A stretch of 64,000 nucleotides of DNA from Sinorhizobium fredii NGR234. Its GTDB lineage: Bacteria; Pseudomonadota; Alphaproteobacteria; Rhizobiales; Rhizobiaceae. The notes beneath the pieces were generated by a model. That model saw only the letters and a program-made list of their open reading frames with translations. It did no database searches and had not been told where the DNA came from. Positions within the stretch are counted from its first letter, which is position 1, and the number at the start of each line of letters is the position of its first letter. Location: NCBI RefSeq assembly GCF_000018545.1, contig NC_012587.1:2108001-2172000 (forward strand), written 5' to 3'. Shown in pieces: positions 26,525 through 35,378 of the stretch. A program made the translations under genes and the position numbers.

Positions 26525-27346
26525 ATGTGCGATGCATGCGTAATCGAATCGGTAAAGCAGCAGATGTTGTCGCGGCGCAGCTTCTTCCGCGCCGCCGCGG
26601 TCGGTACGGCGGGGGTTGCCGCCGCCGGCATGGGGATCGCGCCGGCGGCGCTGGCCGCAGGGCATGCCGGCGTCACCGACCTTACGCACGAACTCCACGA
26701 AGAATTTCCCACCTTCTTCGGCCAGCAGCAATTCTTTCGCGAGCAGAAGTTCAACTTTGCCGAACATACCTTCAACCTGTTCGAACTGCGGGTGAACGAA
26801 CATACGGGCACCCATGTCGACGCGCCGCTGCATTTCTCTGCCGACGGTCTCTCGGTCGCCGAACTGCCGGTTGAAAAGCTCGTCGTGCCGCTCTGCGTTG
26901 TCGACATCCGCGAGAGGGCTTCCGCCGACCCGGATGCGCAGGTGACGCCCGACGACATCAAGGCGTGGATCGCCGCGAACGGCGACATCCCGGAGAACGC
27001 CTGTGTCGCGATGCTCTCCGGCTGGGCGGAACATATCGGCACGGACAAGTTCCGCAATGCCGATAGCGCGGGCAAGCTGCACTTTCCCGGCTTCCATGTC
27101 GAAGCCGCCAAGTATCTGCTGGAGGAAACGAAGACTGCAGGGATTGCCGTCGACACGCTGTCGCTCGACCATGGCATTTCGCCCGACTTCGCCACCCACC
27201 GCGCCTGGCTGCCCGAGGGCCGCTGGGGCCTCGAGGCAGCCGCCAACCTCGACAAGCTGCCGGCCAAGGGCGCAACGCTTGTTCTTGGTGCGCCGAAGCA
27301 CCGCGGCGGCACCGGCGGCCCGGCGCGCGTCTTCGCCCTCGTTTGA
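26525..27346 (+). CDS. Cyclase/kynurenine formamidase-like protein, Tat-exported
   Basis: About 273 residues. A twin-arginine signal is clear (SRRSFFRAAAVGTAGVAAAG, cleavage near ALAAG). The mature part is a cyclase-family metal hydrolase: TDLTHELHEEFPTFF and the metal-site motif HTGTHVDAPLHF (HxGTHxDxPxHF), later SLDHGI. The family includes kynurenine formamidases and other amide or lactone hydrolases. The start is ATG 26525, with GGAG 8 nt upstream; a TTG at 26504 is less likely. It is followed 20 bp later by an AhpD-like gene, probably in one operon. The exact substrate is unknown. Confidence 0.82.
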   Translation: MCDACVIESVKQQMLSRRSFFRAAAVGTAGVAAAGMGIAPAALAAGHAGVTDLTHELHEEFPTFFGQQQFFREQKFNFAEHTFNLFELRVNEHTGTHVDAPLHFSADGLSVAELPVEKLVVPLCVVDIRERASADPDAQVTPDDIKAWIAANGDIPENACVAMLSGWAEHIGTDKFRNADSAGKLHFPGFHVEAAKYLLEETKTAGIAVDTLSLDHGISPDFATHRAWLPEGRWGLEAAANLDKLPAKGATLVLGAPKHRGGTGGPARVFALV

Positions 27347-27366
27347 CACCTCATGCAGGAGGAACC

Positions 27367-27777
27367 ATGAGCACGATCGCGCCGCCGCCCAATCCGGAAT
27401 CGAACCCGCGCGTCAAGGCGGTCTTCGACGACATCCGCGCCACGCGGAAATCGGACTTCATCAACAATATGTGGCTCTGGCTCGCCTTCGATCCGGATCT
27501 CCTGGAGCGCACCTGGGCGGAGGTCAAGGCGGTGATGGCGACGCCCTCGGCGCTCGATCCGCTGGTGAAGGAGATGCTTTACATCGCGGTATCGGTCACC
27601 AATGGCTGCGGCTATTGCATTCATTCGCACACGGCCGCCGCCAAGGCGAAGGGGATGAGCGAGGCGGAACACGCCGATCTGCTCCGTGTGATTTCGCTGG
27701 CCGCCAAGACCAACCAGTTGGCGACCGCGTTGCAGGTTCCGGTCGATCCGGCCTTTGACGCCACGGCCCAGCGATAA
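27367..27777 (+). CDS. AhpD-like/carboxymuconolactone decarboxylase family protein
   Basis: A 136-residue all-helical protein with the catalytic redox pair in NGCGYCIHSH (CxxC followed by His three residues on) typical of AhpD-like peroxidase partners, and the preceding helix LVKEMLYIAVSVT. Such proteins reduce peroxides or act as redox partners. The start at 27367 follows a perfect AGGAGG. It sits 20 bp after the Tat-exported cyclase but lacks any signal peptide, so it acts in the cytoplasm. Confidence 0.82.
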   Translation: MSTIAPPPNPESNPRVKAVFDDIRATRKSDFINNMWLWLAFDPDLLERTWAEVKAVMATPSALDPLVKEMLYIAVSVTNGCGYCIHSHTAAAKAKGMSEAEHADLLRVISLAAKTNQLATALQVPVDPAFDATAQR

Positions 27778-27905
27778 GCGTCACCAGAAGACTGGCGCTG
27801 AAAACGCCAGTCTTTCCACAGGCTTGCCCGGGGCGGACGAGACTCCGGAATAAAAGAAGAACATCCTTTCTGGCCTTTCGGTCCCGAATCACTACATTGG
27901 GCCGC

Positions 27906-30521
27906 ATGAGCAAAGGTTTCGACGACATTCCCTTCTTCGACGAGGAGCCGGCGCCGCGCAAACCCGCGCCTGCCGCCGGCGGCATCGCCGCGCGCGCCAT
28001 GGCCGCCCGCGACAAGACCCAGCGGCCGGATTACCTCTCCGGTCTCAACCCCGAGCAGCGCGAAGCCGTCGAAACGCTGGAGGGGCCGGTCCTGGTGCTC
28101 GCCGGCGCCGGCACCGGCAAGACGCGGGTGCTCACCACCCGCATCGCCCATATCCTTTCGACCGGCCGTGCCTACCCCTCGCAAATCCTCGCGGTGACCT
28201 TCACCAACAAGGCGGCCCGCGAGATGAAGGAGCGCATCGGCGTGCTCGTAGGCCATGCCGTCGAAGGCATGCCCTGGCTCGGCACCTTCCACTCGATCGG
28301 CGTCAAGCTCTTGCGCCGCCACGCCGAACTCGTGGGCTTGAGATCCGATTTCACCATCCTCGATACCGACGACGTGGTGCGCCTGATCAAGCAGCTCATC
28401 CAGGCCGAAGGCCTCGACGACAAGCGCTGGCCGGCCAAGCAGTTCGCCGGCATGATCGACACCTGGAAGAACAAGGGCCTCGACCCGGCGCAGATCCCGG
28501 AGGGCGACGCCCGCGCCTTCGCCAACGGCAAGGGCCGCGAGCTTTATGTCGCCTATCAGAACCGGCTCCTGACGCTCAACGCCTGCGACTTCGGCGACCT
28601 GCTGCTGCATCCGATCCGCATGTTCCGCGCCAATCCGGACGTGCTGAAGGACTATCACGACAAGTTCCGCTACATCCTGGTCGACGAGTACCAGGATACC
28701 AACACGGCGCAATATATGTGGCTGCGGCTGCTGGCGCAGCGGCCGCAAGGTGCCCGGGAAAAACACCCCTCCCCACCCCCTCCCCACAAGGGGGAGGGGC
28801 AGGAGCGGGTGGCCGCGTCCCGCTCCCCATCGAACCTAGTCGAGGAACGCCTGTCGGCGCCGCAGGCTAGCCCCTCCCCCTTGTGGGGAGGGGTTGGGGA
28901 GGGGAAATCCCGGGAAGAAAAGCCCCGCGTCAACATCTGCTGCGTCGGTGACGACGACCAGTCGATCTACGGCTGGCGCGGCGCCGAAGTCGACAATATC
29001 CTCCGCTTCGAAAAGGATTTCCCCGGCGCCAAGGTCATCAAGCTCGAGCGCAATTACCGCTCGACCGAACACATCCTCGGCGCCGCCGCCCACCTGATCG
29101 CCCACAACGAGGGCCGGCTCGGCAAGACGCTCTTCACCGACCGTAGCCACCCGGACGACGAGAAGGTGCATGTGCATGCGGCCTGGGACTCCGAAGAGGA
29201 GGCCCGCGCCGTCGGCGAGGAGATCGAGCAGCTCCAGCGCAGGAAGCACAATCTCAACGACATTGCGATCCTGGTGCGCGCCTCCTTCCAGATGCGCGAG
29301 TTCGAAGACCGCTTCGTCACGCTCGGCCTCAATTATCGCGTCATCGGCGGCCCCCGCTTCTACGAGCGGCTCGAGATCCGCGATGCCATGGCCTATTTCC
29401 GCCTTGTCTGCCAGCCGGCCGACGATCTCGCCTTCGAGCGCATCGTCAACACACCGAAGCGCGGCCTGGGCGACACCACCGTCCGCAACCTTCACGACTA
29501 CGCCCGCGCCCGCGACATACCGATGCTGGCCGCCGCAACCGAAATCATCGAAACCGACGAACTGAAGCCGAAGGCGCGCAAGGCGCTCTTCGACGTCGTC
29601 ACCGATTTCCGCCGCTGGCAGACATTGCTCGAAACGACGCCTCATACGGAACTCGCCGAACAGATCCTCGACGAGAGCGGCTATACGGCAATGTGGCAGG
29701 CCGACAAGTCCGCCGAAGCGCCGGGACGCCTCGAAAACCTCAAGGAACTCATCCGCTCGATGGAGGCCTTCGAGTCGATGCGCGGCTTCCTCGAGCATGT
29801 CGCGCTGGTCATGGATGCCGAGCAGAACGAGAACATGGATGCCGTGTCGATCATGACGCTGCACTCCGCCAAGGGCCTGGAGTTCGACACCATCTTCCTG
29901 CCGGGCTGGGAGGAAGGGCTATTTCCGCATCAGCGGGCGCTGGACGAGGGCGGCCGCGCCGGTCTCGAGGAGGAGCGCCGTCTCGCCTATGTCGGCATCA
30001 CCCGCGCCAAGCGTCGCTGCCATATCTGGTTCGTCTCGAACCGCCGCATCCATGGTCTCTGGCAGACGACCATGCCCTCACGTTTCCTCGACGAACTGCC
30101 GATCGACCATGTCGAGGTCGCCGAGCAGGACGTCTCCTATGGCGGCTACAATCGCGGCGGCTACGGCCAGTCGCGCTTCGACAAGGCCGACCCCTTCGAA
30201 AACACCTACCAGACGCCCGGCTGGAAGCGCGCCCAGCAGCACCGCACGGAAGCCACCCGCGACAATTGGGGCACCCGCTCAGGCCACGCCGTCGAGCGGA
30301 TCGGCTACGGCGAATCCGGCCCCCGCACCCGCACCATCGAGGGCGAACTCGTCGCCAAGTCGACGACCGCCGAACCCTCGCGCTTCAATGTCGGCGACCG
30401 CGTCTTCCACCTCAAATTCGGCAACGGCAACATTGCCGCGATCGAAGGCAACAAGCTGACGATCGATTTCGACCGCGCCGGTCAGAAGCGCGTGCTGGAC
30501 GGGTTTGTGGAAAGGGTGTGA
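27906..30521 (+). CDS. uvrD: DNA helicase II with an in-frame palindromic insert
   Basis: Superfamily 1 3'-5' helicase for nucleotide-excision and mismatch repair. Motifs in order: LNPEQREAV (Q motif), GAGTGKT (residues 67-73), AVTFTNKAAREMKERI (Ia), VDEYQDTN (motif II, about 258), GDDDQSIYGWRGA (motif III, about 348), LERNYRST (IV), SIMTLHSAKGLEFD (V) and YVGITRAKRR (VI). At 871 residues it is longer than typical UvrD/PcrA (about 720). Roughly 45 residues are an N-terminal extension and 54 come from the palindromic element at 28753-28914, which splits motifs II and III yet keeps the frame. Both flanks read as normal helicase. Confidence 0.95.
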   Translation: MSKGFDDIPFFDEEPAPRKPAPAAGGIAARAMAARDKTQRPDYLSGLNPEQREAVETLEGPVLVLAGAGTGKTRVLTTRIAHILSTGRAYPSQILAVTFTNKAAREMKERIGVLVGHAVEGMPWLGTFHSIGVKLLRRHAELVGLRSDFTILDTDDVVRLIKQLIQAEGLDDKRWPAKQFAGMIDTWKNKGLDPAQIPEGDARAFANGKGRELYVAYQNRLLTLNACDFGDLLLHPIRMFRANPDVLKDYHDKFRYILVDEYQDTNTAQYMWLRLLAQRPQGAREKHPSPPPPHKGEGQERVAASRSPSNLVEERLSAPQASPSPLWGGVGEGKSREEKPRVNICCVGDDDQSIYGWRGAEVDNILRFEKDFPGAKVIKLERNYRSTEHILGAAAHLIAHNEGRLGKTLFTDRSHPDDEKVHVHAAWDSEEEARAVGEEIEQLQRRKHNLNDIAILVRASFQMREFEDRFVTLGLNYRVIGGPRFYERLEIRDAMAYFRLVCQPADDLAFERIVNTPKRGLGDTTVRNLHDYARARDIPMLAAATEIIETDELKPKARKALFDVVTDFRRWQTLLETTPHTELAEQILDESGYTAMWQADKSAEAPGRLENLKELIRSMEAFESMRGFLEHVALVMDAEQNENMDAVSIMTLHSAKGLEFDTIFLPGWEEGLFPHQRALDEGGRAGLEEERRLAYVGITRAKRRCHIWFVSNRRIHGLWQTTMPSRFLDELPIDHVEVAEQDVSYGGYNRGGYGQSRFDKADPFENTYQTPGWKRAQQHRTEATRDNWGTRSGHAVERIGYGESGPRTRTIEGELVAKSTTAEPSRFNVGDRVFHLKFGNGNIAAIEGNKLTIDFDRAGQKRVLDGFVERV
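28753..28914. repeat. Palindromic repeat inserted in frame within uvrD
   Basis: A 162-bp element (54 codons). Its left arm (28753-28800) and right arm (28870-28914) are inverted copies of each other over about 45 bp, with one 35-bp stretch differing at a single base. Each arm also folds on itself (CCCCTCCCC, ACA, AGGGGGAGGGG). No stop codon occurs in the uvrD frame; it reads as PSPPPPHKGEG ... SPSPLWGGVGEG. A small hairpin lies in the 69-bp centre. Confidence 0.9.
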
Positions 30522-30531
30522 AGGGGCGCCC

Positions 30532-30993
30532 TCAAATCACCATCCGATACATCACGAAGCCGGATTTTTCTGCCACCTTGTCGTAGAGCCGCATCGCCTT
30601 GAGGTTCGTCTCGTGGGTCAGCCAGTAAACGCGTGACGTGCCCGCCCTTCTTGCTGCTTCGAAGACACCGTTGATCAGCGCCTCGCCGACTCCTTTGCCG
30701 CGCGCTGCCTCGTTGATGAACAGGTCCTGGAGATAGCAATTCGGCTGGATCGCGGTGGTGGTGCGGTGAAAGATGAAATGCGTGAGCCCGACCAGCCGCC
30801 CCTTGTTCTCCGCAACCAGGGCATGCATCGGTTCATAGGCATCGAAGAATCGCGACCAGGTCATATGGGTAATGTCCTGAGCGAGCGCGCTTTCGCCCGC
30901 GCGTCCGTAAAAGGCGTTATAGCCTTCCCAGAGCAGCAGCCATTGTTCGTAGTCGCTCCGGACGACCGGGCGGATGGAAAGGTTTTCACTCAT
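30532..30993 (-). CDS. GNAT family N-acetyltransferase
   Basis: A 153-residue acetyltransferase. The acetyl-CoA loop is RGKGVGEAL after the beta-4 strand CYLQDLFIN, and the final SRVYWLTHETNLKAMRLYDK matches the family's C-terminal N..A..lY.k motif. The substrate is unknown. MSENLSIRPVV at 30993 fits the family start and has GGTGGG upstream; 30 more in-frame codons have no similarity. It converges on uvrD with 10 bp between stops. Confidence 0.83.
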   Translation of the reverse strand: MSENLSIRPVVRSDYEQWLLLWEGYNAFYGRAGESALAQDITHMTWSRFFDAYEPMHALVAENKGRLVGLTHFIFHRTTTAIQPNCYLQDLFINEAARGKGVGEALINGVFEAARRAGTSRVYWLTHETNLKAMRLYDKVAEKSGFVMYRMVI

Positions 30994-31079
30994 TGTCGAA
31001 CCCACCGGAAAGGTCGTTACGGGGGCGCCAGCATAACCCTTGATATCGGCAAGGTCTATCTGGCAGCAGCGTCCCGTCA

Positions 31080-31790
31080 TCACTCGCTTTGATCTGGACC
31101 GGTCGAGCCGGTTCGCACCTCTTTTCCTGCTCCTTCGCCTTTCGCGCGTCTCATCAGGGCGATCACCTCGGCATCGGTGGTCTGTTCGAAATCGACGTAA
31201 TGGATGCTGACGGCATGGAAAGGATGAGGCGTCGCGAGGCAGACAAGGCGGTCGATCTGATGGCGGAGGCCGGCGATCGCGCTCGGCGGAGCCACCGGCA
31301 CGGCGACGATAAGCGCCGCGGCGCCCGCCTTGCGGAGCGCCTGAACCGCGGCCCGGACCGTGCCGCCGGTGGCAATTCCGTCGTCGACGATGACGACATT
31401 GCGCTTTTCCGCTGAAATGCGCGGCCGATCGCCGAGGTAAAGCGTGCGGCGACGCTCCAGTTCGAGACGCTGACGCGCCGTCTCTGCCTCAAGGTACGCC
31501 TTGGACGGCTTGACCAGGCGCATCGCCTCGGCATTGAGAACCAACTGCGGCTCGTCGCCGTCGACGAGCGCTCCAAGACCGAACTCGGCATGTCCGGGAG
31601 CACCGATCTTCCTGACGATAAGGAGCTCGAGCGGAGCATCGAGAATTGCCGCCACCTCGAAGGCGACCGGCACGCCACCGCGCGGCAGCGCCATCACCAG
31701 CGGATCGGCAATGCCTTCGCGCGCTATCGCCGCGGCAAGCCGCCGGCCCGCATCGACCCGGTCTGCAAAGCAAAGGCTCTCATGGGACAT
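31080..31790 (-). CDS. Phosphoribosyltransferase family protein
   Basis: A 236-residue protein with the PRPP-binding loop NVVIVDDGIATGGTVRA (about 131-147), preceded by PRGGVPVAFEVA and the flexible-loop region LIVRKIGAPGHAEFG, as in the group of predicted phosphoribosyltransferases of unknown substrate (often with erythromycin-esterase or dienelactone-hydrolase domains in other bacteria). No partner domain is present here. It lies 86 bp upstream of the GNAT gene on the same strand. Confidence 0.82.
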   Translation of the reverse strand: MSHESLCFADRVDAGRRLAAAIAREGIADPLVMALPRGGVPVAFEVAAILDAPLELLIVRKIGAPGHAEFGLGALVDGDEPQLVLNAEAMRLVKPSKAYLEAETARQRLELERRRTLYLGDRPRISAEKRNVVIVDDGIATGGTVRAAVQALRKAGAAALIVAVPVAPPSAIAGLRHQIDRLVCLATPHPFHAVSIHYVDFEQTTDAEVIALMRRAKGEGAGKEVRTGSTGPDQSE

Positions 31791-32073
31791 GGCGCACGCT
31801 CCGGATCATCGTCTGACAGGTTGAACCGATGCACATCATGAGGGGCGACCGGCCATTCAGGCTGCATGGATCGATCGAGAACCTGGTCCAACCGGGATAT
31901 ATGGCCGCCATCGAAAATTTACGTCGCAACCAATGCGAGAAAGAAAGTCAAACCGCTCAAATTGCAGCGAATTTGGCCGGCCTTCGTTAACACGGCGACG
32001 CTACGAATTTGATCACGCATACCGCTGGCTCGAAAGCCATCCGCTTCATTTTAGCACGACAGGCCGTTTCGAA

Positions 32074-33309
32074 ATGAGCATTTTCCCTGCCATATCGGTC
32101 ATTGCGCAGCTGGCACTCCTGTCCGCCCTTCTACGCCTGCGAAGCTCCGAGACAGCCGCCCGAGACTTCTCGATCGCCTGCGCACTATCGGCGATTGCAA
32201 CGCTTCTCCTGATGGCGTCGACGTCGTTCAGCATGCCGATTGTCGCGATGCCCGGTTATGCGGCGATGATTGCTGCGTTTTTCGGCTTTCTTATTGGCCT
32301 TCGCCGGCTGTTGGCCTCATCGGTCCCAATCGGCGTCTGTGCCGCGCTCGCACTTGCGGCAGCGGCGGCCGGCCTTCTTATCGACCCGGGCGGACAGGGC
32401 AGCCTCGCCGGAAGGTTGATCGTGATCGCAGGCTGCGGCGCGGCTCTGCTCGCCGTCATCGGCCTGCCGATCCTCGAGAGGCGGGCGAATGACAAGCGGG
32501 CGATCCGCACCGGCGCAATCGGCTTGCTGACGGTCGCCTTTACGGGGCTCGTTCACGCCCTGGGGTTCGCGCCCCAAACCTCCCTTGGCCTCTCCGCCTC
32601 CCCCGCATCGCTCATCTTCGACTTCTCGCTCGTCTTCCTGCAGCTATTCTTCCTTCCCGCTCTCTTCGTCGCAGTTATCCTTACGATCGAGAATCGCGTT
32701 ATCGCCAACCTGAGAACGTTGCTCGCACGCGACCCCTTGACGGGGGCGCTGTCGCGCAGAGCGCTCATCGAAGACGGCGAACGGACCATCGCCGACTGCC
32801 TTGCCCATCATCGTCCGGCTGCCTTCCTCCAGCTTGACCTCGATTATTTCAAGCAGATCAACGACCATTACGGCCACGCCTGCGGCGACATGGCGCTCGC
32901 CCATTTCGTCGCGACGGTTTCCGCGTTTCTCGATGGGCGCGGTATCTTCGGACGGATTGGCGGGGAGGAATTCGGGATCGTGCTGCCGGACCATACCGAA
33001 GAGCAGGCAGCCGCCGTCGCCGAAGCGATCTGCCGCGCCGTTCGCGACACGCCGGTCGGTCGGGCGCATCAGCGCATCCGCTTGACGGTCAGCATTGGCA
33101 TCGCCGCGGCAGCGCCCGGCGACACGATCATGGACGTGATGATCCGCGCGGATCTGGCACTCTACGATTCCAAGGCCGATGGCCGTGATCGCTGCTCGAT
33201 CGCCAGGCAGCGCCATATCGATGCCAGCGCCCGCGCGCTTGCGGCCGCCGCGGCGCAACTGCGACAAGCCGACGCCTCCCACCAGGATCAGTTGCGCCAC
33301 ACCGCCTGA
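32074..33309 (+). CDS. Membrane diguanylate cyclase (GGDEF domain)
   Basis: A 411-residue protein with about six N-terminal hydrophobic segments (1-220) and a C-terminal GGDEF domain: RDPLTGALSRRALIEDGE, DLDYFKQINDHYGHACGD, the active-site loop RIGGEEFGIVLPDH and LTVSIGIAAAAPGD. GGEEF is catalytically competent. The inhibitory RxxD site normally five residues before it is not present (LDGRG at that point), so product feedback through the I-site is not expected. Start ATG 32074; the longer frame upstream lacks conservation. The signal sensed by the membrane part is unknown. Confidence 0.88.
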   Translation: MSIFPAISVIAQLALLSALLRLRSSETAARDFSIACALSAIATLLLMASTSFSMPIVAMPGYAAMIAAFFGFLIGLRRLLASSVPIGVCAALALAAAAAGLLIDPGGQGSLAGRLIVIAGCGAALLAVIGLPILERRANDKRAIRTGAIGLLTVAFTGLVHALGFAPQTSLGLSASPASLIFDFSLVFLQLFFLPALFVAVILTIENRVIANLRTLLARDPLTGALSRRALIEDGERTIADCLAHHRPAAFLQLDLDYFKQINDHYGHACGDMALAHFVATVSAFLDGRGIFGRIGGEEFGIVLPDHTEEQAAAVAEAICRAVRDTPVGRAHQRIRLTVSIGIAAAAPGDTIMDVMIRADLALYDSKADGRDRCSIARQRHIDASARALAAAAAQLRQADASHQDQLRHTA

Positions 33310-33380
33310 GGGGCCGAAGCAACAGGGACCCTTGGCGTCTTGCATTGCCGACGCCACCACCTATGTGAACGGTGCTGCCG

Positions 33381-33484
33381 ACTGCATGTCTCCTTGAAGC
33401 GACCTCGATTTAAGGACAAAGACATGCAGCAAATCAAAGTGCTACAGCAACCTTTGCGCGTCTGACAAGACGCGCGGCGCTGTA
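33381..33484 (+). repeat. Repeat family B, copy 1
   Basis: Begins ACTGCATGTCTCCTTGAAGC and contains GACATGCAGC as the closing arm, then CAAAGTGCTACAGC and a second palindrome around GCGCGTCTGACAAGACGCGC ending GCGCTGTA. The same layout recurs at 38176, 49128 and (inverted) 51858. It fills the gap between the GGDEF gene and creA and ends 13 bp before the creA start. Confidence 0.85.
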
Positions 33485-33497
33485 ATGGAGGATACCC

Positions 33498-33998
33498 ATG
33501 TCCCGCCGCACCCGCTCCTTGCTTCTCGCCACCTTGCTGGCCCTGACCGCCGCGGCCACCTCGCCGGCTCGCGCCGAGACGGTCGGCAAAGTCGGCGTCG
33601 ACTGGCTCGGCAATGACATCAAGATCGATGCCGTGCGCGATCCGAAGGTGAACGGCGTCACCTGCCACGTCACCTATTTCGACCGCAGCGTCATCGATCG
33701 CCTGAAGAACGGCAACTGGTTCGAGGACCCGTCGAACAATTCGATCGCCTGCCGCCAGACCGGGCCGATTACCATCGGCGATATCGATCTGTCGAACGAG
33801 GGAGAGGAAGTCTTCCGCTCCGGCCTGTCGCTGATCTGGAAGGATCTGCTCGTGACCCGCATCTACGACAAGGCGAACGACACTTTGATCTATCTTGCGC
33901 ATTCGCGCCAATTGACCGACGGTTCTGCCAAGATGTCGATCACGACCGTTCCGCTTTTCGGCCAAACGGTCACTTGGGAGAAGGGCCATCCCCAGTAA
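33498..33998 (+). CDS. creA: CreA family secreted protein
   Basis: A 166-residue protein with a signal peptide of about 26 residues (MSRRTRSLLLATLLALTAAA, cleavage ARA-E). The mature part is highly typical of CreA: VGKVGVDWLGNDIKIDAVRD, GVTCHVTYFDRSVIDRL, GNWFEDPSNNSIACRQTGPI. The function of CreA is not established. AATGGAGG precedes the ATG. It is followed by a perfect 32-bp palindrome. Confidence 0.9.
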   Translation: MSRRTRSLLLATLLALTAAATSPARAETVGKVGVDWLGNDIKIDAVRDPKVNGVTCHVTYFDRSVIDRLKNGNWFEDPSNNSIACRQTGPITIGDIDLSNEGEEVFRSGLSLIWKDLLVTRIYDKANDTLIYLAHSRQLTDGSAKMSITTVPLFGQTVTWEKGHPQ

Positions 33999-34011
33999 AG
34001 CCCTGACAAGG

Positions 34012-34043
34012 CATTGCCGCCGCAATCGATTGCGGCGGCAATG
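34012..34043 (+). terminator. Perfect 32-bp palindrome after creA
   Basis: Each half is 16 bases (first half CATTGCCGCCGCAATC) and the two meet without a spacer, 13 bp after the creA stop. It has no U-run, so it may be a weak terminator or a mRNA-protecting hairpin. Confidence 0.55.
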
Positions 34044-34096
34044 TATGCCCTTCAAAGCGAAACTTCACCCGGTCAGGAGACCAATGCGCTCCAGCG

Positions 34097-34399
34097 TCAG
34101 GGTGTCGGGGGAATGATGCCGCGATAGTATTGGCCCTCGCCTCCCTCGTATCTTTCCCTATAGGTAGCACCTCCCGAAGGGTAAACACGCTGGCCGTCAA
34201 TGCTACCCGTGGGCATGACGTCGACGTTCGACGGGGCAGCCGCGCGAGGCATCAGTGTGCGCGTCGTGTTCTGCGTTCCCGGAGGATTATGCGGGTCTAT
34301 GCCTTGGTAATAACTGTCCGCAAAGGCCGGTGCAGCAACACCAGCTAGCGCGGACGAGAGGACGAATGCGGCGAATGACGTTTTTAGGGAAACTCTCAT
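34097..34399 (-). CDS. Small secreted protein, paralogue 1
   Basis: A 100-residue protein with a signal peptide of about 27 residues (MRVSLKTSFAAFVLSSALAG, cleavage AFA-D). The mature part opens SYYQGIDPHNPPGTQN and ends GQYYRGIIPPTP. It is low in hydrophobic residues, has no cysteine and no known domain. AGGAGCTAACGTC stands before the ATG. It is the downstream member of a tandem duplicated pair with the gene at 34652-35044. Function unknown; probably periplasmic or extracellular. Confidence 0.7.
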   Translation of the reverse strand: MRVSLKTSFAAFVLSSALAGVAAPAFADSYYQGIDPHNPPGTQNTTRTLMPRAAAPSNVDVMPTGSIDGQRVYPSGGATYRERYEGGEGQYYRGIIPPTP

Positions 34400-34651
34400 G
34401 ACGTTAGCTCCTATCTCCGTTCAGCATCCTCGCCTCCCGACGGATGCAAAGTGGCAGCATACGGCCTCCTAACGAATGCTGCAGTTCCCAGCATAACACC
34501 TTTCGGAGCCATGGCTTCCCCGGCACAGTCAATGTTTCGTCACGTTTGCTCCTGCAACCGTGAAGCAGATTAAGCAACTTTAACTTGACGCCGCGGGCAG
34601 CCAACCTGTGCTGCGGAGTGGCCAGCGCGCTTTGTCCCGGCCTTCAGTCCC

Positions 34652-35044
34652 TCAGGGCACCGGGGCCGGCGGGATGATGCCCTGATAATAGTCGCCCTGG
34701 CCGCCACCCTGATACTCGTTCTCGTAGCGCTCGCGGACCTGGGAGGGCGATCCGCCATAGGTGCGCATCGGCACAGCCGGCACGGGCGCGACATAGATGC
34801 TACCGGTCGGGGCTGGGTCCACGTAAATGCTGCCGGTTGGCGCCGGATCGACATAGACGGTGCGGTCGGCATAGGACGGGCTCTGGACCATCGGGACCCA
34901 CATCGATCCTCTGTTCTGGGTCCCCGGCGGATGATGCGGGTCGATGCCCTGGTAAAAGCCGTTCGCGAAGGACGGTACGGCGGCTCCGGCAAGAGCGGAT
35001 GAGAGGACAAATGCGGCGAATGATGCTTTCAGGGAAACTCGCAT
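34652..35044 (-). CDS. Small secreted protein, paralogue 2
   Basis: A 130-residue protein sharing its signal peptide (MRVSLKASFAAFVLSSALAG) and the QGIDPHHPPGTQN and GDYYQGIIPPAP ends with the downstream paralogue. Between them it carries an exact tandem repeat, YVDPAPTGSI twice. AGGAGC lies upstream of the ATG at 35044; nine codons further 5' are unconserved. The two upstream regions share AGCATCC ... GAATGCTGC hairpin-like sequence, so promoter or leader was duplicated too. Unknown function. Confidence 0.7.
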   Translation of the reverse strand: MRVSLKASFAAFVLSSALAGAAVPSFANGFYQGIDPHHPPGTQNRGSMWVPMVQSPSYADRTVYVDPAPTGSIYVDPAPTGSIYVAPVPAVPMRTYGGSPSQVRERYENEYQGGGQGDYYQGIIPPAPVP

Positions 35045-35272
35045 GGCGTTGCTCCTGTGTCCGTACAGCATCCTTCAGCGAATGCTGCGACTATCAGAAA
35101 AGACTCCTCACCAATGCTGCACTCCCATAACTCGGTTCCCGTGCAGGGTGTTCCTTGCGCGCGGTCGACAACCATCGTGTCTGCGCATTCCGCTGTGGTC
35201 GGGATCGCACAGCGAACGCGGATCCGCTGCTGCCTTAAATCGTAGCCGATCTAGGGATAAAGCATGCATTGG

Positions 35273-35373
35273 ATCACGATGATTTTAGGTCGGATCGACC
35301 TAAAATCATCGTGATCGATTCTGATGCGGGATGCAGGCGGAAAACCGCACACACTTTTCCTCATCCCGCTCTA
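35273..35373 (-). repeat. RIME-like element, family A copy (inverted)
   Basis: Read on the minus strand it begins AGCGGGATGAGGAAAAGTGT and ends with the ATGATTTTAGGTC/GACCTAAAATCAT palindrome, as in the copy at 6519-6628. It fills the space between the secreted-protein gene and cheW; the rest of 35045-35433 holds no gene. Confidence 0.85.
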
Positions 35374-35378
35374 AACGC

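Noticed and set aside
28753..28914. CRISPR-like or tandem array
   Set aside because: Only two arms, inverted and not direct repeats; it is one palindromic element.
31829..31990. 53-codon frame MHIMRGDRPFRLHGSIENLV in the gap before the GGDEF gene
   Set aside because: Reads plausibly but has only a weak CAGG upstream, no recognisable family and no neighbour support; could not be told from chance.
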